From DAOUAM01 sp034433305 (lineage in GTDB: Bacteria > Chloroflexota > Dehalococcoidia > Lucifugimonadales > DAOUAM01), in contig DAOUAM010000099.1 in assembly GCA_034433305.1 (NCBI GenBank), forward strand, positions 1 through 7,790: 7,790 bases of DNA, given 5' to 3'. The notes below the pieces were generated by a model that made no database searches, was not told the DNA's origin, and saw only the letters and a program-made list of their open reading frames with translations. Positions 1-5,154 of this stretch are shown here, one piece after another (within the stretch, counting starts at the first letter, position 1; each line of letters opens with the position of its first letter). Both the position numbers and the translations under genes were made by a program.

Positions 1-308
1 TTCGACGCCACGGCGGCCGGGGCGGCGGGCCTGGCCGGCGCCGGCTGCCCTGGCGCCGAAGGCGGCGCCTCGCCCTCGGCCAACAGGTAGCCCATGACGC
101 CGTCCACCGGCACGGCGGCGCCTTCCGACGCCGTCGGGTGGAAGATGCCGCTATCGGTGGCCTGGAGGTCGTAGTTGAGCTTCTCGGTCTCGATCTGGGC
201 GATGACCTCGCCCTGCTGCACGCGCTGGCCCGGCGACCTGGTCCACTTCACAATAGTCCCCTCGGTCATGAAGTCGCCGAGCCTGGGCATTACTATGGGT
301 GTCGCCAT
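1..308 (-). CDS. Dihydrolipoamide acyltransferase (E2) of a 2-oxo-acid dehydrogenase complex, N-terminal lipoyl domain, partial
   Basis: Only the first 102 residues are inside the window; the gene continues past position 1. Translation from ATG at 308 begins MATPIVMPRLGDFMTEGTIV, a typical biotinyl/lipoyl domain. The lipoyl-lysine turn reads IETEK (residues 39-43), so K43 is the expected lipoylated residue. The second half of the fold (GIFHPTASEGAAVPVDGVMGYL) follows, and from about residue 81 an Ala/Pro-rich flexible linker starts. The peripheral-subunit-binding and catalytic domains must lie to the left of the window. In these complexes E2 takes the acyl group from E1 on its swinging lipoyl arm and passes it to CoA in the cytoplasm. 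The start is supported by GAGG at 314-317, 5 nt upstream. It lies 34 nt after E1 beta on the same strand, so it is the third gene of that operon. Family is clear; the exact substrate is not. Confidence 0.9.
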   Translation of the reverse strand, partial: MATPIVMPRLGDFMTEGTIVKWTRSPGQRVQQGEVIAQIETEKLNYDLQATDSGIFHPTASEGAAVPVDGVMGYLLAEGEAPPSAPGQPAPARPAAPAAVAS

Positions 309-342
309 GGGTACCTCGTATGTATTCCACAGTCTCCAGGTC

Positions 343-1371
343 CTAGGCCAGCACTCCGTGGACGGCCGCCACCACCTTGTCCTTGCTGGGCAGGAACAGC
401 GCCTCCAGCGGGCGGCTGTAAGGCACCGGGGTGTGCGGCGGCGTGACGCGCCTGGGCGGCGCGTCCAGGTAGTCGAAGGCCTCCTCGGCTACCAGCGCCG
501 AAAGGTCGCTGGCGACGCTGCAGCGCGGGTAGTCCTCGTCCACGATGACCACCTTGCGCGTCTTGCGCACCGACTCCAGCACCGTCTCCTCGTCCAGGGG
601 CGAGACGGACAGCAGGTCTATAACCTCCGGCGAGTAGCCCTCGGACTCCAGCTGCTGCGCCGCCTGGAGGCAGACCCAGGTGGTGTAGCCTGTACCGATA
701 AGCGTCACGTCGGTGCCCTCGCGGGCGACGGTGGCCTTGCCTATGGGGATGGTGTACGGCTCCTCCGGCACGTGCACGTCGAAGCGGAAGCCCATGAGCT
801 GGCGGTTGTTGAAGACTATGACCGGGTCATCGTCGCGGATGGCGGCGATGAGCAGGCCCTTGGCCGTGTAGGGGTTGGACGGCACCACGCACTTGAGGCC
901 CGGGAAGTGGGCGAAGATGGAGTAGAGCGTCTCCGAGTGCTGGGCCGCCGAGTTGGTGCCCGCGCCGATGCCGGTGATGATGGTCAGGGGCACCTTGACC
1001 TTGCCGCCGAACATGTAGTGTATCTTGGCGGCGTTGTTGGTGATCTGGTCGGCGCAGACGCCGTAGAAGCCGACGTACATCAGGTCCACCACCGGGCGCA
1101 GGCCCGTGGCCGCCGCGCCGACGCCGGCGCCGATGAACCCCGCCTCGGATATGGGCGTGTCCCGGACGCGCTCCGGCCCGAACTGGCCGATAAGCCCCTT
1201 GGTGAGACGCATGGGGCCGCCCCAGGCGTCCTGCTTGCCCGGGCGATTGCCGCCGCCGGCCACGTCCTCGCCCATGACGATGACGGTCGGGTCGCGCTCC
1301 ATCTCCTGGCGTAGCGCCTCGTTGATGGCCTGGATGAACGTCAGTTGCCTGGTTGCCTGCGCCTGCACCAT
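343..1371 (-). CDS. acoB: 2-oxo-acid dehydrogenase E1 component, beta subunit (acetoin dehydrogenase-like)
   Basis: A 342-residue protein that pairs with E1 alpha to form the thiamine-diphosphate-dependent decarboxylase/dehydrogenase (alpha2beta2). An N-terminal transketolase-like pyrimidine-binding domain covers about residues 10-190: GEDVAGG (34-40), DAWGG..LTKGL (48-60), DTPISEAGFIGAGVGAA (71-87, with the expected cofactor-activating Glu at 76) and QHSETLYSIFAHFPGLK (144-160). A transketolase C-terminal domain follows (about 205-340), with REGTDVTLIGTG, IDLLSVSPLD and the closing RVTPPHTPVPYSRPLE. The DAWGG/TKGL and DQITNNAAKIHYMFGG segments resemble acetoin dehydrogenase beta subunits more than pyruvate dehydrogenase. 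The same frame is open back to 1524, but the extra 51 residues look non-homologous and a strong AGGAGG at 1379-1384 precedes the chosen ATG. Oddities: IDLL where the family usually has IDLR, and TPPHTP where PDTP is usual. The acetoin assignment is inferred by resemblance; a generic branched or pyruvate-type enzyme remains possible. Confidence 0.93.
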   Translation of the reverse strand: MVQAQATRQLTFIQAINEALRQEMERDPTVIVMGEDVAGGGNRPGKQDAWGGPMRLTKGLIGQFGPERVRDTPISEAGFIGAGVGAAATGLRPVVDLMYVGFYGVCADQITNNAAKIHYMFGGKVKVPLTIITGIGAGTNSAAQHSETLYSIFAHFPGLKCVVPSNPYTAKGLLIAAIRDDDPVIVFNNRQLMGFRFDVHVPEEPYTIPIGKATVAREGTDVTLIGTGYTTWVCLQAAQQLESEGYSPEVIDLLSVSPLDEETVLESVRKTRKVVIVDEDYPRCSVASDLSALVAEEAFDYLDAPPRRVTPPHTPVPYSRPLEALFLPSKDKVVAAVHGVLA

Positions 1372-1378
1372 ATGGTTG

Positions 1379-1384
1379 CCTCCT
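1379..1384 (-). promoter_or_regulatory. Ribosome binding site deciding the E1 beta start
   Basis: AGGAGG on the minus strand, 7 nt before the ATG at 1371. It decides between this start and a longer open frame beginning at 1524, which has no comparable signal or family-like sequence. Confidence 0.85.
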
Positions 1385-1531
1385 GGATTTTCTTGCCCTC
1401 CGGCCCTGGTCTTTCTCCGGACGCGTGTCGCGCTGGTACAGGAGACTGGCCCCCTTCTGACCTTCAGCATCCACCAGCCTGCAATGGGCGCGGCGCTCCA
1501 CGTGTGGACAGGGAGCGAGGGCACAGCGTAA

Positions 1532-2539
1532 CTATCTTTTCAGCCCGATCTGCTCCGTGGGGTATGACACATAGACATCGGTGAAAAGCTCGTCCGAGGC
1601 CGGGAAGGGGCTCTCGTTGGCGAACCTGGTGGCCTCGGCCACGGCCTCCAGCGCCTTTTTGTCCAGGGCGTCCAGCTCCTTTTCGGTGGCGAACTTGCCC
1701 TCGACCATGTACTTGCGCAGCCGGGCGACGCAGTCCCGGCTCTTGTAGTAGGCCTCCTCTTCCTCGGAGCGGTAGGCCAGCGGGTTGTCGGCGCCGAAGT
1801 GGCCCATGTAGCGGTAGGTCTGGGCCTCGATAAGCGTGGGGCCGCCGCCGGACCTGGCCCGCCGGATGGCCTCGCCGGCCACCTCAAAGACGTCCAGGAC
1901 CGACTGGCCGTCCACGGCGACGCCGGGCATGTCGTAGCCTGCCGCGCGGTTGGCCACCGAGCCGCCGGCCACGGCGTACTCGAAGGGCGTGGACTCGGCG
2001 TAGCGGTTGTTCTCGCAGACGAAGATGACAGGCAGCTTCCAGATGCCGGCCAGGTTCATGGACTCGTGGAGGCTGCCCTGGTTGGCGGCACCGTCGCCGA
2101 AGAAGACGACGCTGACCTGGTCGGTGCCCCGGACTTTGGCGCTGAGGGCCACGCCCGTCGCCACGGGGATGTTGGAGCCGACGACGCCATTGGCGCCCAG
2201 CATGCCCCTGGTGATGTCGGCGATGTGCATGGTGCCGCCCTTGCCCTTGTTGGTGCCGGTGGCCTTGCCCAGCAACTCCGCCATCATCTCCTTCAGGTCA
2301 ACGCCCTTGGCGATGCAGTGGTGATGGCTGCGGTGGGTGCCCAGCACGTAGTCGTCGTCCCGCAGGTGGGCGCATATGCCCACTGGCACAGCCTCCTGCC
2401 CGATGGAGGAGTGCATGCCCCGCAGCTTGCCGGCGTCGGCCTCCCGCCGCGACTGCTCCTCGAACCGACGGATGGTCACCATCATCTCGTACATCCACAG
2501 GAGCGTATCCCTGTTCAGCTCGTTGTGCAGTTTGCCCAC
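1532..2539 (-). CDS. acoA: 2-oxo-acid dehydrogenase E1 component, alpha subunit (acetoin dehydrogenase-like)
   Basis: A 335-residue, full-length E1 alpha. It binds thiamine diphosphate with Mg2+ and, with E1 beta, decarboxylates a 2-oxo compound and loads the acyl group on E2 lipoate. The ThDP motif is complete: GDGAANQGSLHESMN begins at residue 148 and ends in CENN (NN at 177-178). Other family blocks are IRRFEEQ (23-29), GMHSSIGQEAVPVG (41-54), GTHRSHHHCIAKG (67-79), KGGTMHIAD (100-108) and TYRYMGHFGADNP (241-253), which keeps the loop His at 247. HCIAKG, MMAELLGK and ENNRYAESTP match acetoin dehydrogenase alpha subunits best. The start is GTG at 2539 with GGGAGG at 2546-2551, 6 nt upstream. 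It is the first gene of the operon; E1 beta follows after a 159-nt gap. Oddity: THRSHHH, where the usual form is THRGHGH. The substrate is inferred, not shown. Confidence 0.93.
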   Translation of the reverse strand: MGKLHNELNRDTLLWMYEMMVTIRRFEEQSRREADAGKLRGMHSSIGQEAVPVGICAHLRDDDYVLGTHRSHHHCIAKGVDLKEMMAELLGKATGTNKGKGGTMHIADITRGMLGANGVVGSNIPVATGVALSAKVRGTDQVSVVFFGDGAANQGSLHESMNLAGIWKLPVIFVCENNRYAESTPFEYAVAGGSVANRAAGYDMPGVAVDGQSVLDVFEVAGEAIRRARSGGGPTLIEAQTYRYMGHFGADNPLAYRSEEEEAYYKSRDCVARLRKYMVEGKFATEKELDALDKKALEAVAEATRFANESPFPASDELFTDVYVSYPTEQIGLKR

Positions 2540-2545
2540 GGTCAG

Positions 2546-2551
2546 CCTCCC
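2546..2551 (-). promoter_or_regulatory. Ribosome binding site for the GTG start of E1 alpha
   Basis: GGGAGG on the minus strand, 6 nt before the GTG at 2539. Together with family alignment of the protein N-terminus it supports the non-ATG start. Confidence 0.75.
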
Positions 2552-2576
2552 GTCTGCATGTCCAGCTTTGATGGGG

Positions 2577-2585
2577 ATTATAGCA
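2577..2585 (-). promoter_or_regulatory. Extended -10 promoter for the E1 alpha operon
   Basis: The minus strand reads TGCTATAAT, a perfect -10 hexamer (TATAAT, 2582 to 2577) with the TGn extension. No good -35 hexamer lies at 16-18 bp spacing (TAGCCA at 17 bp is poor), which is acceptable for extended -10 promoters. Transcription would start near 2570, giving a leader of about 30 nt to the GTG at 2539. This is a prediction from sequence only. Confidence 0.65.
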
Positions 2586-2595
2586 GCAGAGCCGG

Positions 2596-2612
2596 ACTGT
2601 GGCTACTGTGGC
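2596..2612. repeat. Tandem direct repeat ACTGTGGC x2 between divergent promoters
   Basis: ACTGTGGC occurs at 2596-2603 and again at 2605-2612 (9-bp period). It lies midway between the two outward-facing -10 boxes and overlaps the expected -35 zone of both. That position suits a regulator or activator site, but a two-copy 8-mer could also be chance. Confidence 0.4.
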
Positions 2613-2630
2613 ATCAACCCTGCTTGCCCA

Positions 2631-2639
2631 TGCTATAAT
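2631..2639 (+). promoter_or_regulatory. Extended -10 promoter for the amidohydrolase gene
   Basis: TGCTATAAT on the plus strand: a perfect -10 hexamer at 2634-2639 with the TGn extension. No convincing -35 is seen (GCATCA at 17-bp spacing). The predicted start point is near 2646, giving a leader of about 27 nt with GAGGG at 2662-2666 ahead of the ATG at 2673. The nine bases are identical to those of the divergent promoter at 2577-2585. Confidence 0.7.
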
Positions 2640-2672
2640 TGCGCCGCATTCTTTGCATGGCGAGGGCGAAAG

Positions 2673-3914
2673 ATGAAGCTGGTCCTCAAGGCAGACCGAG
2701 TTATTGATGGCACCGGCGCCGACCCCATTCCCAACGGGGCGCTGGTCATTGAGAAAGGCAGGATATCCCAGGTTATCACCCAGGACAGGCTGAAGCTGGG
2801 TGAGCGCGAGGAGGCGGACGTCATCGAGGTCAAGGGCGGGACCATCATGCCCGGCTTTATCGAGGCCCACTCCCACATCCACTGCAGCGCCGAGACCGAG
2901 GCCTTCCGCCAGGTGGTCACCGAGAGTGACCAGGTGCTGCTGATGCGGGCTGTCCAGGCCGTCCGCCAGGCGCTGGCCTCGGGCGTGACCACCATGCGGG
3001 ACCTGGGCAGCAAGAACCAGATTGCCATGCCCGTCAAGCAGGCCATTGAGGACGGCATCATCCCCGGCCCCAGGCTGCTGGTGGCCGGGACGCCCATCAC
3101 CACCACTGGCGGCCACTGCCACATGTTCGGCACCGAGGCAGACACCCTGGAGGATGTGGTCAAGGCCGTCCGCGGCCAGGTGAAGCTGGGCGCCGACTGG
3201 ATCAAGATCATGTCCACGGGCGGCGGCTTCACCCCCAGGACCAACGTCCGCGCGCCCCAGTACCCGGTGGAGACGCTGCGGGCCGCCGTCCAGGACGCCG
3301 AGCGGCTGGGCGTGCGCGTCGCCGCTCACTGCCACGCCGCTGCGGGCGTACGCAACTGCGTCGAGGCCGGCGTCCACAACCTTATCCACTGCTCCTGGCT
3401 GGCCGCCGACCCGTCAAAGGTCTATGACTACGATCCCGCCGTGGCCGACCAGATCGCCGAGAAGGGCATCTACGTTGACCCCACCATCGCCACGGGCTAC
3501 ATGGCCCAGTTCCGCGACCCTCAGTGGGTGGCGGCCCGACGCCAGGGCAACTTCATGACCGAGCCGCAGCGGCGCTACGAGATCCTTCGAGACATGTGGG
3601 ACAGGGGCGTCAAGTTCGTGACCGGGCTGGACACCGGCATGGTGTACGTCCGCTTCAGCGACTACGCCTACACGCCGCAGCTCATGGTGGAGAAGATGGA
3701 GATCTCCCCCATGGACGCCATTGTCTGCTGCACCAGGACGACAGCCGAGTGCCTGGGCGTGCTCCAGGAGACCGGCACGCTGGAGGTGGGCAAGTCCGCC
3801 GACGTGGTCATTGTCAACGGCGACCCGCTGGCCGACATCCGCGCTCTGCACAGCGTTAACACCATCGTCAAGCAGGGCCAGGTGGTAAAGCGCAAGGGGG
3901 AGTTGCTGATATAG
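2673..3914 (+). CDS. Metal-dependent amidohydrolase (imidazolonepropionase/prolidase-like, COG1228 type)
   Basis: A 413-residue amidohydrolase-superfamily enzyme, expected to be cytoplasmic since no signal peptide is visible. An N-terminal beta-sandwich strand (ADRVIDGTG, 7-15) leads into the TIM barrel. The usual binuclear metal site can be read: HSH at 66-68 in GFIEAHSHIH, a candidate carboxylated lysine K178 in DWIKIMSTGG, H219 and H221 in AAHCHA, H239 in LIHCSW, and D320 in TGLDTG. The C-terminus returns to the sandwich with TGTLEVGKSADVVIVNGDPLADI (367-389). These enzymes hydrolyse C-N bonds in cyclic amides, dipeptides or N-acyl compounds; the substrate cannot be read here. Oddity: LIHCSW replaces the common IEHG, keeping the His. 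The ATG at 2673 is chosen for GAGGG 6 nt upstream and family alignment; the frame is open further upstream (to 2376) only as an antisense shadow of E1 alpha. It has its own promoter, diverges from the E1 operon and converges with the importer operon. Confidence 0.9.
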   Translation: MKLVLKADRVIDGTGADPIPNGALVIEKGRISQVITQDRLKLGEREEADVIEVKGGTIMPGFIEAHSHIHCSAETEAFRQVVTESDQVLLMRAVQAVRQALASGVTTMRDLGSKNQIAMPVKQAIEDGIIPGPRLLVAGTPITTTGGHCHMFGTEADTLEDVVKAVRGQVKLGADWIKIMSTGGGFTPRTNVRAPQYPVETLRAAVQDAERLGVRVAAHCHAAAGVRNCVEAGVHNLIHCSWLAADPSKVYDYDPAVADQIAEKGIYVDPTIATGYMAQFRDPQWVAARRQGNFMTEPQRRYEILRDMWDRGVKFVTGLDTGMVYVRFSDYAYTPQLMVEKMEISPMDAIVCCTRTTAECLGVLQETGTLEVGKSADVVIVNGDPLADIRALHSVNTIVKQGQVVKRKGELLI

Positions 3915-3915
3915 G

Positions 3916-3954
3916 GGAGCTATCAGCTATTAGCTTTCAGCCGTCAGCTTCCCC
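3916..3954 (+). repeat. Left outer arm: heptamer (AGCTATC-like) tandem repeat
   Basis: Within this arm the units AGCTATC, AGCTATT, AGCTTTC, AGCCGTC and AGCTTCC follow one another with exact 7-bp period. The arm is the reverse complement of 4210-4248 with three mismatches. Such heptamer tracts resemble the short tandemly repeated sequences of other bacterial genomes. Confidence 0.75.
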
Positions 3955-4102
3955 ACCTGGCCCCTGACGGCGGCAGGTGTCCCGGGCCAGCCTGCGTCCA
4001 TGGGGTCCAAAAGCGGACAGGGTTTGAGGGTAGCTGAGAGGTGGCCAGGCCTGGCCGACCTCACCCCCAGTCTTAACGGCACAACGCGGGTCAATCTATG
4101 GC

Positions 4103-4126
4103 CCCCTCTCCAAATTCGGAGAGGGG
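4103..4126. repeat. Inner perfect hairpin of the element
   Basis: CCCCTCTCC, a 6-base AAATTC loop, then GGAGAGGGG: a perfect 9-bp stem. No T-run follows on either strand, so it does not match a standard intrinsic terminator, although it is the best candidate structure between the two converging genes. Confidence 0.6.
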
Positions 4127-4209
4127 CTACGGGGGTGAGGTCGGCCCGTCTGCCCTTGCCATACCCCCCGTCCTTCAGAAATCTGTCCGCTTCCCTTGGG
4201 GGGCTGGGC

Positions 4210-4248
4210 GGGGAAGCTGACGGCTGACCGCTGATAGCTGATAGCTCC
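4210..4248 (-). repeat. Right outer arm: heptamer tandem repeat, inverted
   Basis: Inverted copy of the 3916-3954 arm, matching 36 of 39 positions. It shows the same 7-bp period on the minus strand and ends immediately before the stop codon of the DppC-like gene. Confidence 0.75.
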
Positions 4249-5154
4249 TCACGCCCGGCGGCGCAGCTTGGGGTCCAGGGCGTCGCGCAGGCCGTCGCCC
4301 AGCAGGTTGATGGCCAGCACGGTTATGGACAGGAACAGGCCGGGGAAGAAGGTCACCCAGAAGGCCCGCTGAAGGTAGGTGCGGCCAATGCCGATGATGT
4401 TGCCCCAGGTGGGCGTCTCCGGGTTGACGCCAGCGCCCAGGAAGCTCAGGGCCGCCTCCACCAGTATGGCCGAGGCAAACACAAAGGTGGCCTGGACGAT
4501 GACCGGCGCCAGGACGTTGGGCAGGATGTGTATGCCCATGATGCGCGGCGCCCGGGCGCCCAGCGCCCGGGCCGCCGTCACGAAGTCCATTTCCCTGGCG
4601 CTGAGCACCGAGCCGCGCACCACCCGCACCATGCGCGGCGTGTCCACCACGGCGATAACGATGATGACGTTGACCACGTTGCCGCCCAGCAGGGCAATCA
4701 GCGCCAGGGCCAGCAGCAGCGTCGGGAAGGCCATGATGGCGTCCATGAAGCGCATCAGCACCTCGTCGGCCTGGCGGTAGTAGCCGGCCACCAGGCCCAG
4801 CATCGCCCCGGCCACCGCCACTATGACGGCCACCGAGCCGCCGACTATGAGGGAGATGCGCCCGCCGTGGACGGTCCGGGAGTAGATGTCCCGGCCCACC
4901 TGGTCGGTGCCGAACCAGTGCTTTGCCGAGGGCGCTTGCAGCCGCTCGGCGCCGCTCAGCCTGGTGGGACTGACGCGGTCTATGAAGGGAGCGAAGATAG
5001 ATGTGGCTACTATCACCACCAGGATGACCAGCCCGGCCAGCATGTTGGGGTTCTTGGCCAGGACTCGCCTGGAGGTAAGGGCGAACCGGCGGGCACGCAG
5101 CGCCACGGGGCTGGGCGCCGGCAGGGCCAGGGACCTTTCTCCTTGGGCTTCCAT
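4249..5154 (-). CDS. dppC: Peptide-type ABC importer permease, DppC/OppC family
   Basis: A 301-residue inner-membrane permease, the usual length for DppC/OppC. It carries the N-terminal OppC segment (about 28-60) with the first membrane helix at about 38-56, then the signature HWFGTDQVGRDIYSRTVHGGRISL (79-102). Several further membrane helices follow, with MDAIMAFPTLLLAL at 137-150. The cytoplasmic EAA loop that docks on the ATPase is VTAARALGARAPRIMGIHILP (192-212). Late family motifs are LSFLGAGVNPETPTWGNI (236-253) and NLLGDGLRDALDPKLRRR (283-300). With the DppB-like partner it would form the channel for a peptide, opine, nickel or similar solute; family membership does not fix the substrate. 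The ATG overlaps the upstream gene's stop (TGATG), so translation is probably coupled. No ATPase gene follows: the next thing downstream is the repeat element, so the ATPases lie elsewhere or upstream. Confidence 0.95.
   Translation of the reverse strand: MEAQGERSLALPAPSPVALRARRFALTSRRVLAKNPNMLAGLVILVVIVATSIFAPFIDRVSPTRLSGAERLQAPSAKHWFGTDQVGRDIYSRTVHGGRISLIVGGSVAVIVAVAGAMLGLVAGYYRQADEVLMRFMDAIMAFPTLLLALALIALLGGNVVNVIIVIAVVDTPRMVRVVRGSVLSAREMDFVTAARALGARAPRIMGIHILPNVLAPVIVQATFVFASAILVEAALSFLGAGVNPETPTWGNIIGIGRTYLQRAFWVTFFPGLFLSITVLAINLLGDGLRDALDPKLRRRA

Larger units (their letters stand above)
3916..4248. repeat. Nested inverted-repeat (MITE-like) element filling the convergent intergenic gap
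   Basis: This 333-bp non-coding stretch begins one base after the amidohydrolase stop codon (3912-3914) and ends directly against the stop codon of the DppC-like gene (4249-4251). It contains nested inverted repeats: outer arms 3916-3954 / 4210-4248 (36 of 39 matching); AAGCGGACAG 4011-4020 / 4183-4192; GGCCGACCTCACCCCC 4053-4068 / 4131-4146; and an inner hairpin, CCCCTCTCC 4103-4111 / GGAGAGGGG 4118-4126. A 14-bp palindrome (GGCCAGGCCTGGCC) sits at 4043-4056. No credible gene, transposase fragment or obvious target-site duplication is seen. It could be a small non-autonomous mobile element or a composite of two repeat families, and may also end transcription from both sides. Confidence 0.7.

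Noticed and set aside
175..1314. Long plus-strand open frame of 379 codons opposite E1 beta
   Set aside because: It is antisense to a clear family protein, has low-complexity Arg/Ala/Gly/His-rich translation and no ribosome site; typical GC-rich shadow.
1372..1524. 51-residue N-terminal extension of E1 beta
   Set aside because: No family similarity and no ribosome site, while AGGAGG at 1379-1384 precedes the family-consistent ATG at 1371.
2298..3389. Minus-strand open frame of 363 codons spanning the divergent promoter region
   Set aside because: It is antisense to the amidohydrolase, crosses both -10 boxes and runs into E1 alpha out of frame; the translation shows no family motif.
4103..4126. 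Intrinsic terminator between the convergent genes
   Set aside because: The stem is good but no T-run follows on either strand, so it is recorded as a hairpin rather than a terminator.
4000..4227. 75-codon open frame inside the repeat element
   Set aside because: It runs through the inverted repeats and ends in the right heptamer arm, with no ribosome site; the translation follows the palindromes rather than a protein.
3915..4248. CRISPR array from the heptamer repeats
   Set aside because: Units are 7 bp, contiguous and without spacers; no cas genes are present.
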